Source: a bacterium D16-50 (lineage in GTDB: Bacteria; Bacillota; Clostridia; Lachnospirales; Lachnospiraceae). From it: a DNA stretch of 64,000 nucleotides. A program made the position numbers and the translations under genes. The first letter of the stretch is position 1. Each line of letters starts with the position of its first letter. Location of the stretch: the NCBI GenBank assembly GCA_003612485.1, contig RAZA01000001.1:372001-436000 (forward strand), written 5' to 3'. Below are positions 7,881 to 16,537 of this stretch, piece after piece. The notes beneath the pieces are model-generated. The model made no database searches and was not told the DNA's origin. It saw only the letters and a list, made by a program, of their open reading frames with translations.

Positions 7881-9116
7881 TTACTCTTTTGTAAGCTGGA
7901 AAAAGCTTAAGACGAATCTGCTGCCCTGCCCGACCTTGCTGGTTACGGAAACAGTCCCCTGATGGGCTTCCACAATGGACTTTGCCAGTGGCAGCCCCAA
8001 GCCAATCCCATGGGTATCCTGAGAAAAACGGCTCCGGTAAAACCGTTTGAAGATATTATGGATATCCTCCTGGTGGATTCCTTTCCCGTTGTCCTCCACC
8101 ATAATGTTCGTAAGAAGCGGCGTCCTCTCCCAGCTGACCACTATTTTCCCGCCTCTGCCAGTATGCTCAAGCGCATTTTTTACCACATTCCCCAAAGCTT
8201 CCGACATCCAGAGGGCATCACAATAAAGGGAGACATCGTGATTTCCGGACAACACAATCTCCTTCTCTTCCTGGGCGGCCAGTGTCTCAAAGCGTTCCGT
8301 CACGTCACGCAGGAGCATTTCAATGTTTTCCTCCTCTTTTTCCATCCTGACCACGCCTGCGTCCAGCCTGGCTATTTTTAAGAGCGTATAGACTACATCC
8401 TCCACCCGGCGTATTTCCCGCAGGGATTTCTGGCTGAATGCATGGATTGTTTCGCTGTCCGTACCCTCCTGCGCCATAATCTCATCATACATCTTAAGCG
8501 CTGCCAGGGGTGTCTTTAACTGATGGGAAACATCTGATATCATATCCTGCAGAAATATGCGTGTCTGTTTTTCATGCTCTGCCTGGGCAGAGAGGATGGC
8601 GGCAAGCTCATTGATCCTGTGGAACAGGCTGTACCAGTCCCCTGTTTCCTCACTGTCAATCCTCTGGCCCGTATCCCCCTCCAGGAACCGGGTAATCACG
8701 GTATCTGCCTTTGCAAGCGCCTTCCTTTGTCTCCGGATATAAATCCAGACTGTCAAAAAAACGGCCGCAAAAACGCTAAAAAGCATACCACCGAGCATAA
8801 CGGCGGTACGCTTCTGGTAAGCGGCGACAGCAGGAACCATCCTGGGATCTGTATTTTCATGGTAGCCTGCTTCCTTAAGAACCTGCTTCCCGGCCTTCAG
8901 GTCAGAGTCCGTTTTGTCTTTTGTAAATGCGGCTGCTACATTTGAGTCCGGGTGGTTTACCAAATACCCTGCCATCCCATAATCATGTTCCACCATTGTT
9001 TTCTGGAAATCATTTGTCATATAAGATAAAAGGATGGCCATGCCTACCGCCGCAGCCATGCAGATGGCAAACAGCCAACACAGCATCCTCCTTGTTTCTT
9101 TTCCCATTCTTTTCAT
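7881..9116 (-). CDS. Sensor histidine kinase (VncS/VanS-like)
   Basis: A 411-residue membrane kinase. Two membrane helices (about 12-33 and 106-128) flank a ~70-residue extracytoplasmic domain. A HAMP-like linker follows, then the phospho-acceptor in SDVSHQLKTPL, N-box VVKNALEHT, and G boxes DNGKGI and GIGLGL. It would autophosphorylate and pass phosphate to the regulator encoded six bases upstream. The external domain is much larger than in the second kinase of this window (33350-34381), so it may sense a ligand directly. The arrangement regulator-kinase-ATPase-permease resembles VncRS/Vex-type loci; that comparison is from memory. Confidence 0.92.
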   Translation of the reverse strand: MKRMGKETRRMLCWLFAICMAAAVGMAILLSYMTNDFQKTMVEHDYGMAGYLVNHPDSNVAAAFTKDKTDSDLKAGKQVLKEAGYHENTDPRMVPAVAAYQKRTAVMLGGMLFSVFAAVFLTVWIYIRRQRKALAKADTVITRFLEGDTGQRIDSEETGDWYSLFHRINELAAILSAQAEHEKQTRIFLQDMISDVSHQLKTPLAALKMYDEIMAQEGTDSETIHAFSQKSLREIRRVEDVVYTLLKIARLDAGVVRMEKEEENIEMLLRDVTERFETLAAQEEKEIVLSGNHDVSLYCDALWMSEALGNVVKNALEHTGRGGKIVVSWERTPLLTNIMVEDNGKGIHQEDIHNIFKRFYRSRFSQDTHGIGLGLPLAKSIVEAHQGTVSVTSKVGQGSRFVLSFFQLTKE

Positions 9117-9122
9117 ATCGCC

Positions 9123-9812
9123 TTACTCTCCAGCCCATTTATATCCAAACCCGATTTCTGTCAGGAGCTTTGTGGGGACATTAGGGTCATCTTCGATTTT
9201 CCGCCGCAGCCTGCGGATATAGACAGAAAGGGTATTGTCATCCACATAACTGCCGTTCCCATCCCAAAGGCGGTCTAAGATCATCTCCCTTGGCAGAATG
9301 CGCCCTGGATTCTTCAGAAACAGGCAGAGCAGCTTATATTCCACCAATGTCAGTGGCAGTTCTGTTTCTCCCTTCCAACAGACCCGCTCCGACATATCAA
9401 TCCTGATTCCATTGGATTCCAGAATCATATCGCTCTTATTAAATTGTGCAAAGCGGCGCAGCAATGCGTTGATCCTCGAAAGGACCTCTCCCAGTTTAAA
9501 AGGTTTGGTAACGTAGTCATCCCCACCCATGTCCAGCCCTCTTATAATACTGATCTCTTCATCCGAAGCGGTCAGGTAAATAATCGGGACAGCAGAAGTC
9601 TTCCGTACTTCTTTACAAATATCAAAGCCTGTCCCATCCGGCAGCGTGACATCCAGCAGTAAAAGGTCATATCGGCCTGCCTGGAAGAATTGATACGCCT
9701 CCTTTACGGTGCGGGCGTTATCTACCAGAAAACCATTCTTCTCCAATGAATATTTCAGGCCTTCAATCAGGCTTAAATCATCTTCAACATATAATATCTT
9801 TTTTTCACTCAT
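9123..9812 (-). CDS. OmpR-family response regulator
   Basis: A 229-residue regulator. The receiver domain (1-115) has ILYVEDD, Asp in LLLLDVTLPDGTG and Lys in YVTKPF. The winged helix (about 130-229) has ERVCWKGETELPLTLVEYKL, NTLSVYIRRLRRKIEDDP and EIGFGYKW. It is the partner of the kinase six bases downstream. It starts ten bases after the ABC membrane protein stop, so it belongs to the same transcript. Probable targets are the ABC genes around it. No operator repeated near this gene was found. Confidence 0.93.
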   Translation of the reverse strand: MSEKKILYVEDDLSLIEGLKYSLEKNGFLVDNARTVKEAYQFFQAGRYDLLLLDVTLPDGTGFDICKEVRKTSAVPIIYLTASDEEISIIRGLDMGGDDYVTKPFKLGEVLSRINALLRRFAQFNKSDMILESNGIRIDMSERVCWKGETELPLTLVEYKLLCLFLKNPGRILPREMILDRLWDGNGSYVDDNTLSVYIRRLRRKIEDDPNVPTKLLTEIGFGYKWAGE

Positions 9813-9822
9813 TTTTTATCCA

Positions 9823-11043
9823 TCACTTCGGATGCCTCCGACATATAAAAAGTAAAATTGCAATTTCCACAACCAGCAAAACCAATAGGACATATAACAG
9901 TACCGGCCAAGCCGAGGCAGCTCCCGCAAGCAGGAGCATTACCACTGGAACCACGTATTTTCGTGGATGGTGCCACAGGTCGCTTTCAATCTTCCAGCCC
10001 CGGATGGGATAAAACCACTCCAGCAGCACAGACAGCACCGCACTCTGCATAGCAAAGAAAACAGCCCCAGCAATCATCAGGACAGTAATACCGCCGTTTT
10101 GTATCTGCCAGCTTAAGAGGAATATCACATCTGCAGCCATATTACAAAGGAAGATAAACAGGCAGTATGGGATGCAAAAGCGCTGTTTCTGTCCGGGCAG
10201 GAAACGGACTGCCTGCTCCAGATCAGGGTCACAGGACAGCAGGATACAGATGGGCGTATTTAAGGATAGAATCGCAAAACCCACCGGAATCACGGACAGA
10301 CCGGCCATTTCCCTTAAGAAACAGGGCAGTACAAGGGCTACGCACCACATCACAGCGGTATTGAGCAGATAATTCTTATGGCAGCTCAGATACCGGAAAA
10401 AATACCGCCACAGGGAAGCCCGCTTCCTCTGCCGGACCGCATGGTGTTTCTTACTCTCCTTCTGATAAAAAACGTACCCATCTGCTCTCCATAAAATCAA
10501 AACAGCAAACAGACCATTCACAAGTATCAACAGATAAAACCATGTCCTGCTTCCCAAAAGCAGAATGGCAACCACAATGACAGCCGCCCAGAGTCCACCC
10601 ACATACCAGTATTTTCTCACGGAATAAACCGCGGCAGCCATAAGGACCGCATGGATCATGCAGAGAATCATTCCCACGAGTTCTACCGGCTTCCAGGCAG
10701 AAACGGCCAGCAGGACCGCGAAAAGCAGCCCTGTCTTTGTGAGAACCGTATAGGCGCCCAGCATCCCCACATAGGAGAAAACAAACTCCCGGCGTTGATG
10801 CGGCAGCATCAGCATAGCCGTAAGCTCCACCGCGTTATCCTTAGAAGAAAGGGCCTGCCACATCACACCTGCAGTAAAGGCGCTGATCATCAGAACCCGG
10901 ACAAACGATGCAATCTGCACCTGAAAACCGGCAATGTACAGTCCCCAAAATACAATTACATCCATGAAAAGAGTCCGCGGCAACCGCTCATATTTTGCCC
11001 CAAACAGCTTTTTGGCAAAGGCTTTACCTGTCATTTTCATCAT
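9823..11043 (-). CDS. ABC transporter membrane protein (ABC-2 like)
   Basis: A 406-residue integral membrane protein with about 10-12 hydrophobic helices and no large soluble domain. Helices are clear in VFWGLYIAGFQVQIASFV, LGAYTVLTKTGLLFAVLLAV, LWAAVIVVAILLLG and the C-terminal YVVPVVMLLLAGAAS. It follows and overlaps the ATPase gene by 20 bases. ATG 11043 has GGGAGG six bases upstream, while the longer frame start at 11121 lies inside the ATPase gene without a ribosome site. It is most likely the permease of that ATPase. I do not recognise a named family; the substrate is unknown. Confidence 0.82.
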   Translation of the reverse strand: MMKMTGKAFAKKLFGAKYERLPRTLFMDVIVFWGLYIAGFQVQIASFVRVLMISAFTAGVMWQALSSKDNAVELTAMLMLPHQRREFVFSYVGMLGAYTVLTKTGLLFAVLLAVSAWKPVELVGMILCMIHAVLMAAAVYSVRKYWYVGGLWAAVIVVAILLLGSRTWFYLLILVNGLFAVLILWRADGYVFYQKESKKHHAVRQRKRASLWRYFFRYLSCHKNYLLNTAVMWCVALVLPCFLREMAGLSVIPVGFAILSLNTPICILLSCDPDLEQAVRFLPGQKQRFCIPYCLFIFLCNMAADVIFLLSWQIQNGGITVLMIAGAVFFAMQSAVLSVLLEWFYPIRGWKIESDLWHHPRKYVVPVVMLLLAGAASAWPVLLYVLLVLLVVEIAILLFICRRHPK

Positions 11044-11731
11044 GCAGAGCCTCCCGGATATCTTCGGCATTGATCTGCCCGCGTTCAAACGTCTGCCGGA
11101 TCCTGCCGTCCTCCAGGACAAATACCCGGTCAGAAGTCAGCGTGATGCTCTCCAGGATGTGGGAGGAAAACAGCACGGTTCCATGCTCCTTATACCCCGA
11201 AATCTGCTCATATAGGTATTCCGTGCTCTGGAAGTCCAGCCCGTTGACCGGCTCATCCAGAAGGAGCAGTCTGGGTTTCAGGGCAAACGCCGTGATCAGG
11301 AATGCCTTTTTCCGGTTTCCGGTTGACAGCTCTCTTAACAGGGTATCTGTATACCCTTCAAAATGGAAGCCCTGTGTCAGCTCCGACACATCCGGCACCT
11401 CTTTCCCATAGGCGGCGCATACATAGGCCAGGTATTCCCGGAAAGTAAAATACGAGAAAGAATTGTCCTCGGCAAACACCGTATAGCGGCAGAGCTTAAA
11501 ATCCCGATCCCGGAAGTCCACAGGGGAGCCGCAAAAGCAGATACCCTCTGAACGGAAGGTAGGGAGCAGTCCGGAAAGTACCTTCAGAAATGTGGTCTTT
11601 CCGGCCCCGTTCAGCCCGATCAATCCTGCCACTTCATGCTCAGCCAGCGCAAAAGAAAAATCCGAAAGTATCATTTTCTCGTTGCTGTACCATGCACTTA
11701 AGCTTTTCACAGTCAGGAGCGCTTCTCCCAT
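11024..11731 (-). CDS. ABC transporter ATP-binding protein
   Basis: A 235-residue ATPase. Walker A is GLNGAGKTT, the signature is degenerate LSTGNRKK instead of LSGGQ, Walker B is LLLLDEPVNGLD and the H-loop is FSSHILES. The signature LSTGxxxK is typical of ATPases paired with ABC-2-like membrane proteins (BcrA/CcmA style), which fits the overlapping downstream gene. ATG 11731 lies one base after the stop of a tiny membrane-protein gene and has GGAGGGAGG upstream. A longer frame to 11797 lacks a ribosome site. Confidence 0.92.
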   Translation of the reverse strand: MGEALLTVKSLSAWYSNEKMILSDFSFALAEHEVAGLIGLNGAGKTTFLKVLSGLLPTFRSEGICFCGSPVDFRDRDFKLCRYTVFAEDNSFSYFTFREYLAYVCAAYGKEVPDVSELTQGFHFEGYTDTLLRELSTGNRKKAFLITAFALKPRLLLLDEPVNGLDFQSTEYLYEQISGYKEHGTVLFSSHILESITLTSDRVFVLEDGRIRQTFERGQINAEDIREALHDENDR

Positions 11732-11732
11732 C

Positions 11733-11909
11733 TTACCTCCCTCCTTTGCCGTCCTTTTCTTTTTTCCATATGGTATATGCGGAATACAGGAAGGCACCTG
11801 CTAAAACTATGTAAAGCCCCATCATCGGGAAGTTCCCCGATATCCCACATACAATGGCTGCAACCAGCCAGATTAGTCCAATGATTCCTCGAATATAAAT
11901 ATGACGCAT
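11733..11909 (-). CDS. Tiny membrane protein upstream of the ABC ATPase
   Basis: A 58-residue protein with two hydrophobic segments (IIGLIWLVAAIVCGI and GLYIVLAGAFLYSAYTIW) and a charged tail KKEKDGKGGR. ATG 11909 has AAGGAGG about eight bases upstream, and the stop lies one base before the ATPase start, a strong sign of translational coupling. No family was recognised. It may be a small accessory subunit of the ABC transporter, or an anchor. The start is clear; the function is not. Confidence 0.8.
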   Translation of the reverse strand: MRHIYIRGIIGLIWLVAAIVCGISGNFPMMGLYIVLAGAFLYSAYTIWKKEKDGKGGR

Positions 11910-11944
11910 TGTTTTTTACCTCCTTCATCGTCTCTTTGTGTTCT

Positions 11945-12487
11945 CTATGTATCCTGCCGCTGTCTCCATACATATGCTTCTTTCAGCAAGCATTCTATGC
12001 ATTCCTGCTTGCCTTCCGTATAGCTTCTTCGGTCATCTGGAAATTGTAATGCCAGTTTTTTCTTACAGGCATCATATCGCATGGCTTTATCAGGATTGCA
12101 ATTCATGTAATCCCGAAAATTGATATAGTTCTTCCATTCTGTCCCATTCCATTTGACTGCATGGATATGATGTGTGCGCATATCTTTTTCAAAATCACCC
12201 ATTACAAATAGCATTTGCCCGGCAACATCTTCACCTCGAAAAATAAAACCGTGTTCTTCCAACAGTTGCATATAAAGTGAAATATCATTCAAATCACGGA
12301 GGCCAATCACAATGTCAATAATTGGTTTTGCATAAATGGAATGAATCGCAGTGCTTCCCACATGCTGGATATCAACAGCGGCATTTCCGAAAAGTTTCTT
12401 CAATTCCAAAATTACATTTTCGGCATTTTTATCCCATTCCTCCTGATGGGATGAAAGCTCTACGCTTCCTCTTTTTAATCCTATCAT
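11945..12487 (-). CDS. GrpB-family nucleotidyltransferase-like protein
   Basis: A 180-residue soluble protein of the GrpB (UPF0157) family, which has a nucleotidyltransferase fold. Diagnostic text: HVGSTAIHSIYAKPIIDI, THHIHAVKWNGTEWKNYINF and FRDYMNCNPDKAMRYDACK. The GS and DI residues fit the family active site. The biological role of GrpB proteins is poorly known. It begins a run of small accessory genes and ends 35 bp before the tiny membrane-protein gene. The ATG has GGGGGGAAGA upstream. Confidence 0.9.
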   Translation of the reverse strand: MIGLKRGSVELSSHQEEWDKNAENVILELKKLFGNAAVDIQHVGSTAIHSIYAKPIIDIVIGLRDLNDISLYMQLLEEHGFIFRGEDVAGQMLFVMGDFEKDMRTHHIHAVKWNGTEWKNYINFRDYMNCNPDKAMRYDACKKKLALQFPDDRRSYTEGKQECIECLLKEAYVWRQRQDT

Positions 12488-12538
12488 TCTTCCCCCCAGG
12501 CAGCTTGCAGCTCTGCCGTATCCGTTGTACCAGTATGG

Positions 12539-13057
12539 CTATTCCGACAGGGCGATCCTGTAAATATCCGCCTGTTCTCCATCAATTTCAAAGCTGCGCT
12601 CATAGACTCCGCCATTCCGGGTGATTGTTTTAACCGAAGGCTCATTCTTCCTTTCCACAGAAAGATACAGTTCGTTCATACCGGCCTTTTTGGCAGCCTC
12701 CAATAACTGCCGCAGCATTTCCGTAGCGAAGCCTTTTCTTCTTTCTGACGGTCGGACGCTGTAACCGCAATGGCCGAGATCCTTCAGAAAATCGTTCAGC
12801 GTATGCCTTAAATCAATGATTCCCACAATTCTATCCTGATCATCAACGGCAAAGAATGTGTCTGTTATGACCCAATTCGGATTAACGGTCTCTTCTTTCG
12901 TATTTGCGTCTATGGATCTGCACCATTCTGTGTAATCATCCGTTTTATCAAATAATTCACTTCCGTTGATGACAAATTCTCCATGTTCAAAAAATTCCTG
13001 TCTGAACTCTATGGCCTGTTCTTTCATCGCTTCTGTTGGTCTGACTAATCGAATCAT
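12539..13057 (-). CDS. GNAT-family N-acetyltransferase
   Basis: A 172-residue acetyl-CoA-dependent acyltransferase. The acetyl-CoA loop region reads CGYSVRPSERRKGFATEMLRQ, followed by LYLSVERKNEPSVKTITRNGG, which is typical of the GNAT fold. Residues 60-110 (FFAVDDQDRIVGIIDLRH) supply the central strands. It lies four bases after the YoaP-like gene, so the two are probably co-transcribed. The substrate is unknown; relatives act on small molecules, antibiotics or protein N-termini. Confidence 0.9.
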   Translation of the reverse strand: MIRLVRPTEAMKEQAIEFRQEFFEHGEFVINGSELFDKTDDYTEWCRSIDANTKEETVNPNWVITDTFFAVDDQDRIVGIIDLRHTLNDFLKDLGHCGYSVRPSERRKGFATEMLRQLLEAAKKAGMNELYLSVERKNEPSVKTITRNGGVYERSFEIDGEQADIYRIALSE

Positions 13058-13060
13058 TTT

Positions 13061-13816
13061 TCACACTCCTTTATCTGTTAAAATTTTATCAAATTTCTTC
13101 TCCGACAGGATTTCATGTGTCACAAACTGCCCGTCATAGAAAAGGGAAAAGGTTGTAAAGGGCGAGGGACACCTTTGTGCATCCTCTCTGGTCTGAATAT
13201 GTACGGACTGGAACACAGCGTTCCTGGCCTTTGCCATCTCCTCCAGTATCGGTACATACTTTGCCGTAAAGGGGCATTGGTTTGTGTAATACAATACAAA
13301 TCCTTCCGGCATACTTTTACGCCTGCCCACGCTGTCCCGGAAACGGGGAAGGGAAGAGTCCTCCTCAAAGGGCAGATACATCAGCTCAAAATAAGGCTCC
13401 GCCGTATCCGCTGTCCGAAAGCCTTTATACCCCATATACTTTGGGTCAGAAAGGAACCCCATTTTCTTTTTGGAGGACAGGATCACAAGACCCTTTTTCC
13501 CTTTCTCTTTACTGTCCTTGATACATGCATCCAGCAACAGGTTCGAATATCCATGCCCCTTGAACTGCCCGGATATCCACAGACAGTCAATATACATGTA
13601 GCCCTCCGCCTCGATGGGCACCCATGCGTATTCCGCAGGGATATACTCAATGAAGCATTTCCCCCGGACATTGCCTTTCAAGAATACAAGCCCTTCGTCC
13701 AGCCTGTCTTTCAGCCAGTTCTTTTTGGACATGACCTGAATATCTTTGTTATTGGAGATCGCACAGCAGATATGCTCCCTATCAAGATTTTCGTGTGTCA
13801 GTTTTACAAGTTCCAT
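13061..13816 (-). CDS. GNAT N-acetyltransferase fused to a YoaP-like domain
   Basis: A 251-residue two-domain protein. Residues 1-150 are a GNAT-like domain (YIDCLWISGQFKGHGYSNLLL, DACIKDSKEKGKKGLVILSS). Residues 165-251 match the YoaP C-terminal domain: LYYTNQCPFTAKYVPILEE..., a thioredoxin-like stretch with a single Cys. The architecture is like Bacillus YoaP. AAGGAGG precedes ATG 13816. It is followed four bases later by a second GNAT gene, hinting at a shared modification task. The substrate is unknown. Confidence 0.88.
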   Translation of the reverse strand: MELVKLTHENLDREHICCAISNNKDIQVMSKKNWLKDRLDEGLVFLKGNVRGKCFIEYIPAEYAWVPIEAEGYMYIDCLWISGQFKGHGYSNLLLDACIKDSKEKGKKGLVILSSKKKMGFLSDPKYMGYKGFRTADTAEPYFELMYLPFEEDSSLPRFRDSVGRRKSMPEGFVLYYTNQCPFTAKYVPILEEMAKARNAVFQSVHIQTREDAQRCPSPFTTFSLFYDGQFVTHEILSEKKFDKILTDKGV

Positions 13817-13819
13817 ATT

Positions 13820-14575
13820 CTATTGCCTCCTTTGATCTGCATTTCGATATAATAAAAGGATCAACCCAATAAACACCAGTGTGACAGCTGCCGCTATGGT
13901 GGAACTGCCACGCATAACGGGGAACTGCTCATATTTCAGCATATAAGTAACAAAAGCATTCGGCAGGTTCACAAAGAAGGATACCATCAGGTTATTACCA
14001 GATAGCTTGTATGCAGCCGCAAATCCGGCCCCTACTGCAAACAGCAGAAGAATGTCCTCCCAGGTGCGGAATCCCGGATAGCCCAAATGGTAAAGGGAGA
14101 ACATTGCCCCGGAAACCAGAATTGCAGGTACCCATCCAAATTGCTGGTCGATCCGGCTCTGCACAAATCCGCGGAATAAAAATTCCTCAAAAAACGTGGT
14201 CATAATCAGCGGCACAATTCCCATAGGCAGCAAGCGCCAGGGGATCTGCTCACCGACAGCCATCTTTGGGATAAGCTGCCCTCCAACGGAAAATACCACA
14301 AAGGCAGCCAAAACAACCCATTGCCGTATGCCCGGCTTTTTGAAACCGACTTCTGCTAATACTCTGCCAGAAGCCGGTACTCCATTTTCCTTATACAAAC
14401 AGTACAGCGGAATCAAAAGGCTGAATACCAGCCCATACAGGAGATTGTAAAAAATAAAATATAGTATGGGCGTTGGATTTAGATTCGCTGCTATAATGCA
14501 GATAATCAGCATGATTTCTATGCCGGCTGAAATCAGGAGCGTTTTTCCTTTTCCCCTGTTTGCTGCTTCCTTCAT
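13820..14575 (-). CDS. CPBP-family intramembrane protease (first of three)
   Basis: A 251-residue polytopic membrane protein with about eight helices. CPBP (CAAX-protease/bacteriocin-processing) motifs are present: EEFLFRGFVQSRI (motif 1, tandem Glu and Arg), SLYHLGY with His (motif 2) and SFFVNLPNAF (motif 3). The family cleaves within membranes and includes bacteriocin self-immunity proteins. ATG 14575 overlaps the stop of a 42-residue upstream protein (ATGA), so it is translationally coupled. A GTG three codons earlier is less likely. Two more CPBP genes follow upstream within 2 kb. Confidence 0.9.
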   Translation of the reverse strand: MKEAANRGKGKTLLISAGIEIMLIICIIAANLNPTPILYFIFYNLLYGLVFSLLIPLYCLYKENGVPASGRVLAEVGFKKPGIRQWVVLAAFVVFSVGGQLIPKMAVGEQIPWRLLPMGIVPLIMTTFFEEFLFRGFVQSRIDQQFGWVPAILVSGAMFSLYHLGYPGFRTWEDILLLFAVGAGFAAAYKLSGNNLMVSFFVNLPNAFVTYMLKYEQFPVMRGSSTIAAAVTLVFIGLILLLYRNADQRRQ

Positions 14576-14700
14576 CCTAACCACCCCTGGTAAAACGCGA
14601 CCGCTCCAAAAATTGCGCCTACAACCATCGCCGCTAATGTTACAACAATTATGACAGGGTGTTCTTTCATCAGTTTCCCTAATTCTTTTAAATCGTCCAT
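14572..14700 (-). CDS. 42-residue single-span membrane protein
   Basis: A tiny protein with a short charged start (MDDLKELGKLMKEH) and one hydrophobic helix (PVIIVVTLAAMVVGAIFGAV). ATG 14700 has GAGGAGGAG about seven bases upstream, and its TGA overlaps the ATG of the CPBP protease gene. The strong ribosome site and the overlap support it being real. There is no leader-peptide cleavage motif (GG) or Cys/Ser/Thr-rich core, so it does not look like a modified bacteriocin. It may be a partner, substrate or regulator of the protease. Confidence 0.75.
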   Translation of the reverse strand: MDDLKELGKLMKEHPVIIVVTLAAMVVGAIFGAVAFYQGWLG

Positions 14701-14807
14701 TGAATTTCTCCTCCTCGTTCTACAATCAAAAATTTATCGTTTTATTTAACTCAGTGATAAATTCCTTTTCATCATTCAAATCTCCTCGTATTAGTAAATT
14801 TTAATTA

Positions 14808-15650
14808 TCAGTTTCCGTTTCTGTTCTTGTAATAATAAACCATCAACACAAAAACGAAAGAAATAATCTGTGCAACCAAAATACGGACGATTTGTAATTC
14901 GTCTGCGCCATTTTGCGAAACTACATGCAGCATATTAGTCGCAACGGTATTATTGAACAAATGGTCGCCAAGCCCTGCCCACAGATTTCCCGTAATGCGG
15001 TAAAGAAGCCCCCATTTGATTCCCATAATTCCGGCAAGGATAATATAACCGATGGCCATCAGAAGCATTGCCGCAAATGACATTTCGCCATTCACATAGC
15101 TTCTGATCGGCATTACAATGTGCCAGATACCAAATAGAAACGCGGCAATAAAATTCGCCTGCATAAATGGCTTTGTTTCAGAAAACGTTTTAATAAACAG
15201 ACCGCGAAAAACACCTTCCTCCATCCATACGTTGATAACATTGAACAGTACGCATAACAGAAAGAAAACAAAATCCGTATTTTTGATCTGCGAGCCGGTT
15301 AAAGAAAAACTGCTGATATAGATTTCCAAATGCGCAGGATTGCCTTGCAGAACTGAAATTGCCAATTCCAACCCAAACGAAACGGCAAAGCAAACGGTTC
15401 CCAATAACAAGCCTTTCAAAATACCGCTTACCAAGCCGTTTTTTTGAAATCCGATATCACCCCATGTATGATTTACCTTTTTCAATACCAGCGCCAATAA
15501 GATAATCCCAACAACTTTATGGAGCACATTTTCTCCAATAGCTGTTTTGTCTGTTTCAATTAGAAAGTATTCCACAAACCTTACAGACAAGCAAAGCATG
15601 AAGATTATCATGCATAAATTAGTTGGTTTGCATTTTATGTTTCTTTCCAT
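14808..15650 (-). CDS. CPBP-family intramembrane protease (second of three)
   Basis: A 280-residue membrane protein. The CPBP motifs are EEGVFRGLFIKTF, FGIWHIVMPIRSY and GDHLFNNTVA. About eight hydrophobic helices are seen, beginning with CMIIFMLCLSVRFVEYFL. It is clearly AT-richer than the first CPBP gene, and the proteins differ outside the motifs, so this is not a recent duplication. It could act in bacteriocin immunity or membrane-protein processing; the target is unknown. Confidence 0.9.
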   Translation of the reverse strand: MERNIKCKPTNLCMIIFMLCLSVRFVEYFLIETDKTAIGENVLHKVVGIILLALVLKKVNHTWGDIGFQKNGLVSGILKGLLLGTVCFAVSFGLELAISVLQGNPAHLEIYISSFSLTGSQIKNTDFVFFLLCVLFNVINVWMEEGVFRGLFIKTFSETKPFMQANFIAAFLFGIWHIVMPIRSYVNGEMSFAAMLLMAIGYIILAGIMGIKWGLLYRITGNLWAGLGDHLFNNTVATNMLHVVSQNGADELQIVRILVAQIISFVFVLMVYYYKNRNGN

Positions 15651-15714
15651 ATATAGCTACCTCCATCAGCACCAATTTCTTTTTCATATGCAACTTCCTG
15701 TCAAATGGAATTTG

Positions 15715-16458
15715 TCAATCAAAAAACTTTTTTGCCGATTTTTTATATAACAGAGTGCCAGCAGAAATTACAATTGCCAATATAACAACATTATATTGCA
15801 TTGGTGCCAAATAGCAGATATTAAAGGCTGCGTGTATCATAGTAGTAAGCAGAATATTTCTGCATTGGTAATAGGTCATTCCCAAACCGACAGAAACAAT
15901 TACTGTCCATATACAGAGCCAAACAATCTGTCCAAAACTTAATGAATTTCTGATTATCCACATTGGCATATGCCACACTGCCCAAACAGCGCCAACAAAT
16001 ATAACGCTGATGATTTTTTTCTTAAAAGGCGACCGTTCAAGCAAAAATCCCCGCCATGCTATTTCTTCAACAAGTGCTGTTATCAGCAGATATATACAGT
16101 TTGCCAATAGTGATGCTGATGACAAATAAATATTTACGTTCACTCCCGTTATAAGCGAATAGCAATAAGAACAGAATATCCCCGCAGCCATACATACAGC
16201 CCATATCAAAACATGTTTGGCCGTTATCTTCCCTGAAAACATCTGTAAAAAGTACACCTTGACATTCTGCTCGCAAATCAGCAGAAAAACAGCAGCTATC
16301 GAGGGGATGCACACATATAAGTATTTTACGTATAACAATATATTGGGAATAATAATTCCGTTTTGTTCTAGCAATGTAGGTACATAGCATATAAACGATA
16401 AAACATATACAACAGAAACCCATAATGTGAGTTTCAACTTATTTGTGTATCTCGCCAT
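15715..16458 (-). CDS. CPBP-family intramembrane protease (third of three)
   Basis: A 247-residue membrane protein with motifs EEIAWRGFLLERS, WAVWHMPMWI and HAAFNICYLAPMQ. ATG 16458 has AAGGAG nine bases upstream; the longer frame to 16518 has no ribosome site. The EExxWRG form of motif 1 and the HAAFN motif 3 differ from its two neighbours, placing it in another CPBP subgroup. It follows the MBL hydrolase gene by about 80 bp. Function is inferred only from family. Confidence 0.9.
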   Translation of the reverse strand: MARYTNKLKLTLWVSVVYVLSFICYVPTLLEQNGIIIPNILLYVKYLYVCIPSIAAVFLLICEQNVKVYFLQMFSGKITAKHVLIWAVCMAAGIFCSYCYSLITGVNVNIYLSSASLLANCIYLLITALVEEIAWRGFLLERSPFKKKIISVIFVGAVWAVWHMPMWIIRNSLSFGQIVWLCIWTVIVSVGLGMTYYQCRNILLTTMIHAAFNICYLAPMQYNVVILAIVISAGTLLYKKSAKKFFD

Positions 16459-16537
16459 CACAATTTCTCCTTGCAGTACGAAAATCTTACAGCAATTCCG
16501 ATTTCTCATTCTCGGCAAACTCCCGATAAACTGGAAG

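Noticed and set aside
13115..13852. A 245-codon plus-strand frame
   Set aside because: Exact antisense of the GNAT-YoaP gene, with no ribosome site.
14572..14700. The 42-residue protein as a bacteriocin precursor
   Set aside because: No double-glycine leader, no Cys/Ser/Thr-rich core and no modification or export partner; it looks like a single-span membrane protein.
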